Of a stretch of 64,000 bases of DNA, positions 50,264 through 58,122 are shown piece after piece (within the stretch, counting starts at the first letter, position 1; every line of letters starts with the position of its first letter). Source of the DNA: SH-MAG3 sp036374995. Its GTDB lineage: Bacteria; Gemmatimonadota; Gemmatimonadetes; Longimicrobiales; RSA9. The DNA lies in the NCBI GenBank assembly GCA_036374995.1, contig DASUSS010000130.1, positions 10,996 to 74,995 on the forward strand, given 5' to 3'. The position numbers were made by a program, and so were the translations under genes. A model generated the notes under the pieces. The model was not told the DNA's origin. It saw only the letters and a program-made list of their open reading frames with translations, and did no database searches.

Positions 50264-50541
50264 ACGAATCGGAGATCCGCGCCGTCGTGCTGCACGAGCT
50301 TCGCGCGATCGCACCGGAGGTCCCCGCCGAACAGATCCGTCCGGCCGACGATCTGCGCGAGCAGCTCGACCTCGACTCGATGGATGTGGTCAACCTGATG
50401 GCCGCGCTCGAGGACAGGCTCGGCGTGCACATCGCGGAGACCGATCACAAGCGCATGGCCTCGCTCGACGCTGCCGTCGCCTACCTGGCCGCAGCACTGC
50501 AGCACGGCGCTCCCGGGGCCACGGAACCGAACCGGCAGTAA
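50260..50541 (+). CDS. acyl carrier protein
   Basis: 93 residues. The phosphopantetheine attachment serine is S40 in LREQLDLDSMDVVNLMAALED, a DSMD variant of the DSLD motif. Four helices with an acidic second helix are expected. It differs from housekeeping AcpP in its N-terminal and C-terminal extensions. It is translationally coupled to the E2 gene and 16 bp ahead of the CapA-like gene. An acyl carrier in a pyruvate dehydrogenase operon suggests transfer of the acyl product to a carrier, but no matching transferase is encoded here. Confidence 0.85.
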   Translation: MNESEIRAVVLHELRAIAPEVPAEQIRPADDLREQLDLDSMDVVNLMAALEDRLGVHIAETDHKRMASLDAAVAYLAAALQHGAPGATEPNRQ

Positions 50542-50557
50542 CGACCGGCCGCACTCG

Positions 50558-51655
50558 ATGAGCGAGATCACACTCTTCCTGTGCGGAGACCTGATGGCGG
50601 GTCGCGGTGTGGACCAGGTGCTCCCGCACTCGTGCGCTCCGGAGCTGCACGAGCGGTTCGTCGCCTCCGCGCTCGATTACGTACACCTCGCCGAGCAGAC
50701 GAACGGACCCATCGCACGTCCCGTCGAACACGGCTACGTCTGGGGCGACGCGCTTGCACTTCTCGGGCGGCGCAATCCCGATGCCAGGATCGTCAACCTC
50801 GAGACGAGCATCACCACCTGCGATGATGCGTTCCCGAAGGGCATCAACTACCGCATGCACCCGGGCAACATCGGCGTGCTCACGACCGCTGGCATCGACT
50901 GCTGCGTGCTCGCCAACAACCACGTCCTGGACTGGGGCGAGGGTGGTCTGCTCGAGACGCTGGACACGCTGACGCATGCCGGAATCCGCGTCGCGGGCGC
51001 CGGCCGGAACCTGGCTGCGGCGCGGATGCCGGCCGTGCTGAACGCGCGGCCCGGCGTGAGAGTCCTCGTGTTCGCGGCCGGCACGAGCGACAGCGGCATC
51101 CCGGTCAGCTGGGCCGCTCGTGGCGACCGCAGCGGGGTCCACCTGCTCCGCGACCTGTCCGACGCCACAGTTGCAGACATCGGCCACGCGGTGGAAGCGG
51201 CGAAGCGGCCCGGCGACATCGCGATCGCCTCCATCCACTGGGGCGGCAACTGGGGATACGAGATTCCCGACAGCCATCGACATTTCGCGCACGCCCTGAT
51301 CGATCGCGCGCGCATCGACCTCGTGCACGGCCACTCGTCGCATCACCCGAAGGCGATCGAGACCCACCGAGGCAGGCCGATCCTGTACGGCTGCGGCGAC
51401 TTCCTGGACGACTACGAGGGGATTCGCGGCTACGAGGAGTACCGCGACGATCTGGTGCTGATGTACTTCCCCACGCTCGATCCCGACTCCGGACGGCTCA
51501 TCCGCCTCGAGATGGAGCCGCTGCGGATCCGCAACTTCAGACTGAGCACACCGTCATCCGCGGACCGCGCGTGGCTCTGCGCGACACTCGGTCGGGAATG
51601 CCGCCGCTTCGGCCACGACGTCCGGGCGGTCGACGGATCGCTGATTCTGGAGTGA
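50558..51655 (+). CDS. CapA-family (PGA_cap) metallophosphatase-like protein
   Basis: 365 residues. The fold is related to calcineurin-like phosphoesterases: FLCGDLMAGRGVDQVL, NLETSITTCDDAFPKGINYRMHP, CCVLANNHVLDWGEGGL, IHWGGNWGYEI and VHGHSSHHPKAIE supply the likely metal ligands. CapA proteins take part in poly-gamma-glutamate synthesis, but the other cap genes are missing and there is no membrane anchor, so another hydrolytic role is likely. It is the last gene in the coupled run from rtcB. Confidence 0.82.
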   Translation: MSEITLFLCGDLMAGRGVDQVLPHSCAPELHERFVASALDYVHLAEQTNGPIARPVEHGYVWGDALALLGRRNPDARIVNLETSITTCDDAFPKGINYRMHPGNIGVLTTAGIDCCVLANNHVLDWGEGGLLETLDTLTHAGIRVAGAGRNLAAARMPAVLNARPGVRVLVFAAGTSDSGIPVSWAARGDRSGVHLLRDLSDATVADIGHAVEAAKRPGDIAIASIHWGGNWGYEIPDSHRHFAHALIDRARIDLVHGHSSHHPKAIETHRGRPILYGCGDFLDDYEGIRGYEEYRDDLVLMYFPTLDPDSGRLIRLEMEPLRIRNFRLSTPSSADRAWLCATLGRECRRFGHDVRAVDGSLILE

Positions 51656-51786
51656 GGCGCCCGCGGCTGGTGGGTGCGATCCGCATCGAGACACTGGCCA
51701 CCGGCGGGCGTGGACGCGAGACTTGGGCGGTACGGGCTCATCGGAGTCCGCCATGTTCCGGACCTGACCTCAACCCGGGAGCCACC

Positions 51787-52341
51787 ATGCGTGACACGCG
51801 CGTGCTCACTGCGGCGGCGATGCTCGTGCTGTCGATCTCCTGCGCCCCCACGTCACCGCCTGGCCTGTCCGGGACCGTTCCGCCGAGGGGCGTGGCGGGC
51901 GACGTCGTGCGCGTCGACGAAGCCGCGCCGTCGATCCTGGCGTTTCCGTCGGCGCGCGCCGATGAGCTGTGGCTGGCGCTGCCGGTCGCGTTCGAGCGTC
52001 TGGGAATACCGGCGAACGTGATGGATCGCGGCGCACGCATCTACGGGAATCCGAAGGTGACATCGTCGACGATCGCCGGCCGGCCCGCGCGCTCGCTGTT
52101 CCGCTGCTCGGAGGGCGGCGCGGGCGTCGCGTCCATGGCGCAGTACCGCATCGAGTTCGGCATTGCCGTGCAGCCGCGGCCGGTCGCCGATCGGGGTGCC
52201 GAGCTGATCGTTCAGACGCAGGCGCTCGGGCGGATCGTGGAAGCGAGCCGCTCCGGCACGATTCACTGCGTGTCGAACGGCGAACTCGAGAGCAGGATGA
52301 AAGAGGAGATCGAGGCCGAGCTGGAGCGCATCCGCACCTGA
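51787..52341 (+). CDS. putative lipoprotein of unknown function
   Basis: 184 residues. The N-terminus MRDTRVLTAAAMLVLSISCAP is a lipoprotein signal with the lipidated Cys at 19. The mature part has two further cysteines (FRCSEGG, IHCVSNG) and ends in a charged helix (ELESRMKEEIEAELERI). No family recognised. The last 79 bp overlap the 3' end of the convergent thioredoxin-like gene. Confidence 0.65.
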   Translation: MRDTRVLTAAAMLVLSISCAPTSPPGLSGTVPPRGVAGDVVRVDEAAPSILAFPSARADELWLALPVAFERLGIPANVMDRGARIYGNPKVTSSTIAGRPARSLFRCSEGGAGVASMAQYRIEFGIAVQPRPVADRGAELIVQTQALGRIVEASRSGTIHCVSNGELESRMKEEIEAELERIRT

Positions 52342-53051
52342 TGCGCCCGGGCGGTGCGCTCGTCACTCCCGGTCGCCCCCGGACAGACGGTGCCTCCCCG
52401 GTGCGCCGCCTCGAGGATCTGCACGAGCTCCGTCAGCGTCTCGCGCCCGGCATCCTCCTGGTACCAGGTCATCTTGCGCTCGATCTCCCGTGATTGCGCA
52501 CCGCGCGCGACGACATCCAGCCAGAAGCTCTGTAGACCGGCGGGCTGCTCGACCCAGCAGCCGCGGATCCGGTACTGTTCATCCAGCAGCAGTATCGTGG
52601 GCGTGGCGGCGCGGCCATCCGGCGTGCGGTGTGCCTCCATCCACGGCCGGCCGGCCGTGGAGTTCACGATCCGCAGCTCCAGCGTCGGCACTCCCGCGAC
52701 CAGTCGGGCGATGTAGGGCAGCGAGTTGGCCGAATCGGAGCACCCCGGCTCGGTGATCGCGAGGATCCGCCACCGCCCGGCCGCCCGCGCGCGCTCCGCG
52801 AGCTCGTCGGGCACCACGGCGCCCGTCCAGGTCCGCTGCCACAGCTCGCGACGGCGATCCACCGCCGTGTAGAACGCCTCCCACGTGATGCCGGAACGGT
52901 AGAGGTCGGCCAGAGAATCGGCGGCCTGCTGCACAATCCCGACCGCGGCCGGATCCCCCGTCATCGTCGGCATTCTCTCTCCGACCGGACGCACCGGCTC
53001 GGTACCGCACAGTGCCGCCGTGAGAGCCAGGGACGCCAGGTATGCCGACAT
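52263..53051 (-). CDS. thioredoxin-like protein (Thioredoxin_9-type)
   Basis: 262 residues. An N-terminal hydrophobic stretch (MSAYLASLALTAALCG) may be a signal peptide or lipid anchor. A thioredoxin-fold core follows: RILAITEPGCSDSANSLPYIARL, where related proteins have WCGDS, and the cis-proline segment ATPTILLLDEQYRIRGCW. The active-site motif is C-S-D-S rather than CxxC, so disulfide exchange by a pair of cysteines is not expected. The final ~25 residues are encoded across the 3' end of the convergent lipoprotein gene. The start at 53051 lacks a strong ribosome site. Confidence 0.7.
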   Translation of the reverse strand: MSAYLASLALTAALCGTEPVRPVGERMPTMTGDPAAVGIVQQAADSLADLYRSGITWEAFYTAVDRRRELWQRTWTGAVVPDELAERARAAGRWRILAITEPGCSDSANSLPYIARLVAGVPTLELRIVNSTAGRPWMEAHRTPDGRAATPTILLLDEQYRIRGCWVEQPAGLQSFWLDVVARGAQSREIERKMTWYQEDAGRETLTELVQILEAAHRGGTVCPGATGSDERTARAHQVRMRSSSASISSFILLSSSPFDTQ

Positions 53052-53130
53052 GTTCCCGTCCGTGATCGAGGTGAGCGCCACAGCCGCCCCAGTATGCCGA
53101 CCGGCGCCGGCCGCCGCCACATCGGACGGG

Positions 53131-53160
53131 GTTCCCCCTACGGCAGTGTCGAGGGAATCC
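53131..53160. promoter_or_regulatory. inverted GTTCCCCCTACG / GAGGGAATCC box
   Basis: GTTCCCCCTACG at 53131-53142 reads CGTAGGGGGAAC on the minus strand, and GAGGGAATCC follows at 53151-53160 in the opposite orientation. It lies in the divergent gap between the thioredoxin-like gene (53051) and the M1 peptidase (53247), and has the same arm order as the element at 35121. Confidence 0.45.
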
Positions 53161-53246
53161 GGTCAGCACCGCGCACGCACGACGCCATCGTGACGGCATG
53201 CCCGGTCCCGGGGCTCGGGCTCTTCCCCGCCACGATGGAGGCACCG

Positions 53247-55259
53247 ATGATCCGCCCGCCGTTCCGCCTCGCTGCCGCGGCCCTGCTGTGCGCCGCCGCC
53301 GCCAGCGCGCAGACCGTTCCGCCACCCGCGCAGCGCGCGGTGCGTCGTGACATCCCGATCACGAACACGATCCAGCGCGCGCTCGAGACCGGCACGCGCG
53401 ATTCGACCGGACGACCGGGCCGCAACTACTGGCAGCTCCGGACCGACTACAGCATCCGGACGAGCCTCGATCCCGCAACCGCAACGGTCACGGGCAGCGA
53501 GACCGTCGTCATCCACAACACGAGCCCCGCGGCAATGCCGCTCATCGTGCTCCGGCTCGATCAGAACATCTTCCGCGCGAACGTGCCGCGTCTCACGGGC
53601 GTGCCGGAGATCACGGATGGAATGGAGATCACGAAGATCACGCTCGACGGCAGGAACGTGGTAATGGATGCACCGGCCGCCGGCCGCACCATCATCCGCG
53701 AGGGCCCGCCGGCGGAGCCCACGGCAACGGGTCTCGACCAGACGGTCGCCCGCATCCTGCTGCCCGAGCCGATCCCGCCCGGTGCAACGGTGACGCTCGC
53801 GATCGACTGGAGCTTCCGCGTGCCGCGCGTGGAGCGCGGACGCGGCCTGCGCATGGGCGCATGGCCCGACTCGCTCTACCAGGTCGCCCAGTGGTACCCG
53901 CGCGTCGCGAAGTTCGACGACCTCCGCGGCTGGGATGCCGAGCCCTACCTCGGACCCTCCGAGTTCTACAACAACTTCGGCCGCTTCGATGTGCGGATCG
54001 ACGTCCCCGCCGGATGGGTCGTCGGTGCCACCGGCGTGCTGCAGAACCCGCAGGAAGTGCTGACTCCGACCGCGCGCGAGCGGCTGACGCGCGTCCTCCA
54101 GTCCGATGAGACCGTCACGATCGTCGCGGCCGAAGAGCGCGGACCGGGCCGCGCCACCGCAGCCGGTTCCCGTCTCGTCTGGCACTTCGTCGCCGATACC
54201 GTCAACGATTTCGCATGGTCCGCCTCGGACCGATACATCTGGGACGCAACGCGCGCCACGATCCCCGGACGCGGCGCGATCCCCGTCCACATGCTGTACA
54301 CGCCCGGCCGCGCGGAATCGTGGGCGCGCGCGCCCGGCATTCTCCGTCATGCGCTCGAGTTCTACTCCGAGCTCTGGATGCCCTACGCATTCCCGCAGCT
54401 CACCATGGCCGATGGACCCGAGACCGGCATGGAGTACCCCATGTTCATCATGTCCGGCGTCGGCGCCGCGGACCACGAGGTCGGCCACGAGTGGTGGCCC
54501 ATGATGGTCGGCACGAACGAGACGTGGTACGGCTTCATGGATGAAGGATTCAACATGTACATGAACACGCTGTCGCGGGCGCACGCCGCGCGCCAGCCGG
54601 CATTCCTCGACAGCCTCGGCCAGCGCTACGGCCGGATCAGCGGCAACGAGTACGAGGCGCCGCTCATGTGGAACGCGAATTTCGGCGGCAACATGTACTC
54701 GTTCCAGGCGTACTCGAAGGCGCCGCTCATGCTGTCGATGCTCGGCGGTGTCGTCGGTGACTCCGCCGTGTGGCGCGCGATGAGCGAGTATGCGCACGCA
54801 TGGCGGTTCCGTCACCCGACGCCCTGGGACTTCGCATTCTTCATGAACCGCGCGCTCGACCGTGACCTGTCCTGGTTCTGGTATTCGTGGCTGTTCACGA
54901 CCGACGCGGTCGACGGATCGATCCAGGACGTCCGCGCCGGCGACGGCACGGCCACCGTGATCGTGCGCCAGGACGGACAGATGCCGGCGCCGGTCGTGCT
55001 GCGCGTGGAGCTGGCGCCGACCGGCCCGCCGATCCGACCCATGTCCAACAGCACAATGCTCGGCGATGGCAGCGCGATCGTGACCTGGCCCGTCGATGTC
55101 TGGTTCGGCGGCAGCCGGACGTTCAGCGCCGTCCTCGACTTCGGCGGACGTGCCATCGAGAGCATCACGCTGGACCCGTTCGCCCGGTTCCCCGACGCCG
55201 ACGTGAGCGACAACACATGGCGCCGTCGGACGACGACAGCACCGCAGTCGCGGAGGTGA
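53247..55259 (+). CDS. M1-family metallopeptidase (aminopeptidase N-like)
   Basis: 670 residues with signal peptide MIRPPFRLAAAALLCAAAASAQ, so exported. After a beta-rich N-terminal domain (DYSIRTSLDPATATVTGSETVVIHN), the zinc site HEVGHEWW is followed 18 residues later by the Glu ligand in FMDEGFN; GPETGMEYPMF stands where GAMEN lies in classical M1 enzymes. A helical domain and a beta-sandwich C-terminus follow. It should remove N-terminal residues from peptides outside the cytoplasm. ATG 53247 is chosen since GGAGG lies 5 bases upstream, inside the extension from ATG 53235. Confidence 0.9.
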   Translation: MIRPPFRLAAAALLCAAAASAQTVPPPAQRAVRRDIPITNTIQRALETGTRDSTGRPGRNYWQLRTDYSIRTSLDPATATVTGSETVVIHNTSPAAMPLIVLRLDQNIFRANVPRLTGVPEITDGMEITKITLDGRNVVMDAPAAGRTIIREGPPAEPTATGLDQTVARILLPEPIPPGATVTLAIDWSFRVPRVERGRGLRMGAWPDSLYQVAQWYPRVAKFDDLRGWDAEPYLGPSEFYNNFGRFDVRIDVPAGWVVGATGVLQNPQEVLTPTARERLTRVLQSDETVTIVAAEERGPGRATAAGSRLVWHFVADTVNDFAWSASDRYIWDATRATIPGRGAIPVHMLYTPGRAESWARAPGILRHALEFYSELWMPYAFPQLTMADGPETGMEYPMFIMSGVGAADHEVGHEWWPMMVGTNETWYGFMDEGFNMYMNTLSRAHAARQPAFLDSLGQRYGRISGNEYEAPLMWNANFGGNMYSFQAYSKAPLMLSMLGGVVGDSAVWRAMSEYAHAWRFRHPTPWDFAFFMNRALDRDLSWFWYSWLFTTDAVDGSIQDVRAGDGTATVIVRQDGQMPAPVVLRVELAPTGPPIRPMSNSTMLGDGSAIVTWPVDVWFGGSRTFSAVLDFGGRAIESITLDPFARFPDADVSDNTWRRRTTTAPQSRR

Positions 55260-55267
55260 CGGAAGCG

Positions 55268-55304
55268 GATCTCGTCCGCCCGGTTTGACCGCGCGGACGA
55301 GATC
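55268..55304 (+). terminator. hairpin after the M1 peptidase gene
   Basis: GATCTCGTCCGC (55268-55279) and GCGGACGAGATC (55293-55304) form a perfect 12-bp stem with a 13-base loop, starting 9 bases after the stop codon. There is no T run, so termination may depend on Rho or the hairpin may protect the mRNA end. Confidence 0.6.
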
Positions 55305-55491
55305 AGCCACATTCCGTTCGGACCCCAGCAACCCCGCGGCGGTTTCCGCCCCATCTTCCGGCCGGCGTCGGCGCCGAACGCATCGCGAGATGCGCGCTGG
55401 AGGATGGGGTGGTTTGTTACCACCGCGCGGGGCGGATCGCGGGCCCAGTCGTTCCGACCGGTAACATGTTTCACGGAACCGAGAGGCACCT

Positions 55492-56046
55492 ATGTGGAAG
55501 AAGGAAGAGATGCCGGAACCAATGGCCACACCGCGACGGGAGGCGCCGCCGTCATACGAGCGGACGGCGCCGGGGAAGTCATCGGATGAGCGGGCGACGA
55601 TCGGCCGCTCCATCACGATCCACGGCGAAGTGACGGGCGACGAGGACCTCCTGATCCAGGGCCGGGTGGACGGCTCGGTGAACCTCAAGCAGCATGCGAT
55701 CACGGTCGGACCGGAAGGCGAGGTGAAGGCCGACATCACCGCGCGCGTCATCACGGTGGAAGGGACCGTGAAGGGCAACCTGAAGGCGCAGGAGCAGGCC
55801 GTGCTGCGCAGCTCGGCCGTCGTCGAAGGCGACATCACGGCACCGCGCGTGGTGCTCGAGGACGGTGCCCGCTTCCGCGGCGGCGTCGACATGGGCGAGG
55901 GTGTGCAGGGCGGTCGGACCGGCACCGAGAACCGGCAGTCGAAGGCGTCCGAATCGACGTCCGGCGCGTCCGGATCGGCGGACAAGGGTGCGTCCGCCGG
56001 CACGAAGGACAGCACGACCCCGGCGCCGGCCCGAGCCACACCCTAA
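55492..56046 (+). CDS. bactofilin (polymer-forming cytoskeletal protein)
   Basis: 184 residues. A ~35-residue disordered N-terminus precedes the bactofilin beta-helix (~36-130): ATIGRSITIHGEVTGDEDLLIQGRVDGSVNL, then repeated GxVxGNI-like turns (EGTVKGNLKAQEQAVLRSSAVVEGDITA). The Ser/Thr/Gly/Ala-rich tail of ~50 residues is typical. Bactofilins polymerise without nucleotide and scaffold cell-wall enzymes at the inner membrane. The 8-bp gap to the next gene suggests one operon. Confidence 0.92.
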   Translation: MWKKEEMPEPMATPRREAPPSYERTAPGKSSDERATIGRSITIHGEVTGDEDLLIQGRVDGSVNLKQHAITVGPEGEVKADITARVITVEGTVKGNLKAQEQAVLRSSAVVEGDITAPRVVLEDGARFRGGVDMGEGVQGGRTGTENRQSKASESTSGASGSADKGASAGTKDSTTPAPARATP

Positions 56047-56054
56047 GCAACTTC

Positions 56055-56684
56055 GTGGACTGGCTGCGCCGCATCGCGCGCGAACCGCCGCCGGGTGCTC
56101 CGCCCTCCGGCGGCGAAGTGGTGCCGGAGGCGGTCGAAGGGGCCGCACCCGGTGTCGCCGCGCTCCTGAAGGGAGTGTCCGAGGACCGGAGCCACGCCGT
56201 GCTCGACCTCGGCCCGGCAACCGACCAGAACCTGCGCGTGTACGGCCGCTTCGCCCGGTGGGTCCGCTTTGCGGACCTGCTCGGCGATGCGGGCTGGCCG
56301 CGCGGCCACGTCTCCGCCGCCGGCCTGCTCGGCACGCTGCTGCCCCAGCCGGAGCGACCCTACGACATTGTCTTTGCCTGGGATGTCATCGAGCGCTTCT
56401 TCCCCGAGGACCGGCCGCGCCTGATCCAGCGCCTCGCCGAGATCACCGCAGGGGACGCGAGGCTCCATGCGCTCGTGCGCGCCGCGGAGGACGTCGCCAC
56501 GCGACCCCTCCGCTTCACGCTCCTCGATGTCGACCGCATCCGCTACGAGGCCATCGGCACATCCCGACTGCCGCCCGCCCGCCTCCTCCCCGCGGACATG
56601 GCGAAGGTGCTCGCGCCCTGGCAGGTCGTGCACGCCTACAACCTGAAGATCGGACTGCGCGAGTACGTGGCCGAACGGCGCTGA
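56055..56684 (+). CDS. methyltransferase-like (class I SAM fold) protein
   Basis: 209 residues. HAVLDLGPATDQNLRVYGRFARWVRFADLL resembles motif I and the following strand of SAM-dependent methyltransferases, and YDIVFAWDVIERFFPEDRPRLIQRL resembles the motif IV region, where the family usually reads DVLEH. The glycine-rich loop is degenerate (DLGPATD), so it may bind SAM weakly or not at all. GTG 56055 lacks a clear ribosome site. Its position after the bactofilin gene suggests a scaffold-linked role, not demonstrated. Confidence 0.6.
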   Translation: MDWLRRIAREPPPGAPPSGGEVVPEAVEGAAPGVAALLKGVSEDRSHAVLDLGPATDQNLRVYGRFARWVRFADLLGDAGWPRGHVSAAGLLGTLLPQPERPYDIVFAWDVIERFFPEDRPRLIQRLAEITAGDARLHALVRAAEDVATRPLRFTLLDVDRIRYEAIGTSRLPPARLLPADMAKVLAPWQVVHAYNLKIGLREYVAERR

Positions 56685-56687
56685 CGC

Positions 56688-56801
56688 GCCGAGCACTTAC
56701 TGCACCGGCAGTCCGCTCGGCGCGGTCGCCGGGACGAGCGCGGTGCCGAGCACTTACTGCACCGGCAGTCCGCTCGGCACGGTCGCCGGGACGAGCGCGC
56801 T
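56688..56801. repeat. 57-bp tandem duplication covering the 3' end of the di-heme peroxidase gene
   Basis: The unit beginning GCCGAGCACTTACTGCACCG at 56688 recurs at 56745 with about one internal mismatch. The right copy contains the last ~15 codons and TAA (56754-56756) of the minus-strand di-heme gene; the left copy lies just beyond the stop and repeats that coding end together with its stop codon. It parallels the 56-bp event at 6954-7054. Confidence 0.9.
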
Positions 56802-58109
56802 CAGATCGCGCGCCGCAGGATCCGTCAGCGACTTCAGGAACGCGACGAGGTCCTGCATCTGCTCGTCCGTGAGGTCGAGCGGCGCGCGCAGCCGGTGGTC
56901 CAGCGTGGCCAGGACCGCATCGACCGTCGCATCATCGCCGTGATGACTGCCGGCGAGCGCAGGAGCGTGCACGAGGACATCGTAGCTGCGCAAAGCGGTC
57001 GGCACGTCGTTGTAGTGCTCGACCACGGCCTCCAGCGTGGAGTACGCACCGCTGTGCATGTACGGCGCGGTCAGCTCCACGTTGCGCAGCGGCGGTGCGC
57101 GAAAGCTGAACCGGTAGAAGTCGTTGTCCTGCACTTCGCCGCGACCGAGGTCGAGCGGTGGTTCCTTCCGCCCGCCCGGCCCGATCTGCGGCGCACCCAC
57201 GTTCGCAAACGTCTGCCCGCCCAGGAACGGTCCGCTGTGGCAGCTGCCGCACTGTGCGGGACCGAAGAACAGCAGCGCACCCCGCTTCTGCGCCGTGGTC
57301 AGCGCGGCATCATCGCGATCGAGGTATCGATCGAACGGGCTCCTCGTCTTCGTGAACGCCTGCCGCTGGAACGTCGCGAGTGCGAGCGCGGCGTCCTCGA
57401 AACGAAGCGTGCTCGCCGGCCGTCCGGGAAACGCCGCGCCGAACAGTGCGACATACTCCGGATACGCCAGCAGACGCTGCATGATCGCCCGCCAGATCTC
57501 CGTCTCCTGACCCGGCCCGAACGCGGCGAGCTCGTTGGGGTGGCCGAACACGTCCGTGTCGCCGGCGTTGCCGAGCATCTCCGCGCGCGTGACGACCGGC
57601 AGCATCGCCTGCGCGACGAGCACGTTCGACACACCGGCCGGCGGCACGGGGCCATCCTCGACATGTACGGTCCCGAACCCGAACCCCGAGAGTCTACCGT
57701 CCCAGAACATGTACGGAAGTCCGAGTCCGGAGTTGAGCAGCGACAGCGCACCGCGCGAGACGAAATCCCGCCCGGGCCCGGGCGTGCGACCCGTTCCCGT
57801 TCCGGTGCCGCCCGTGCCGACGGCGAGCGGCAGCGCGTCCCCCAGCGACGTTGCCGGATGATGACACGTCGCGCACGAGATGTCGCGGTTGCCGCTCAGC
57901 ACCCGGTCGAAGAAGAGTGCACGGCCCAGCGCGACGAGCGCCGGGTCCTGCTGCGGCATCCCGCCGATCGGTACCACACCCCAGCCGCCAATGAGCTGTC
58001 GCAGCTGCGCGTCGAGCGAGAGCGGGGGCGGCTCGGGCGCTGTCGTCGATTCGTCGCACGCCGCGAGCGCGACGAGCACGAGCGAGAGAGCGAGCACGCA
58101 ACGCTTCAT
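56754..58109 (-). CDS. di-heme cytochrome c peroxidase/MauG-family lipoprotein
   Basis: 451 residues. A lipobox (VLVALAACDES, Cys ~18) implies attachment to a membrane on the periplasmic side. Two haem c sites are present: CATCHH (~residue 80) and CGSCHS (~residue 285). The second domain carries the MHSGAYSTLEAVVEHYN block typical of these enzymes. It reduces peroxide or oxidises a partner protein. ATG 58109 has GGGAGGCG upstream. It lies 13 bp after the outer-membrane protein gene and is probably co-transcribed. In related operons such pairs are linked to iron or copper handling, which is speculative here. Confidence 0.88.
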   Translation of the reverse strand: MKRCVLALSLVLVALAACDESTTAPEPPPLSLDAQLRQLIGGWGVVPIGGMPQQDPALVALGRALFFDRVLSGNRDISCATCHHPATSLGDALPLAVGTGGTGTGTGRTPGPGRDFVSRGALSLLNSGLGLPYMFWDGRLSGFGFGTVHVEDGPVPPAGVSNVLVAQAMLPVVTRAEMLGNAGDTDVFGHPNELAAFGPGQETEIWRAIMQRLLAYPEYVALFGAAFPGRPASTLRFEDAALALATFQRQAFTKTRSPFDRYLDRDDAALTTAQKRGALLFFGPAQCGSCHSGPFLGGQTFANVGAPQIGPGGRKEPPLDLGRGEVQDNDFYRFSFRAPPLRNVELTAPYMHSGAYSTLEAVVEHYNDVPTALRSYDVLVHAPALAGSHHGDDATVDAVLATLDHRLRAPLDLTDEQMQDLVAFLKSLTDPAARDLSALVPATVPSGLPVQ

Positions 58110-58122
58110 CGTCGCCTCCCGA

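Noticed and set aside
53163..56039. 958-codon open frame on the minus strand, opposite the M1 peptidase and bactofilin
   Set aside because: Low-complexity Arg/Ala/His composition with no domain; it is the mirror of two convincing genes.
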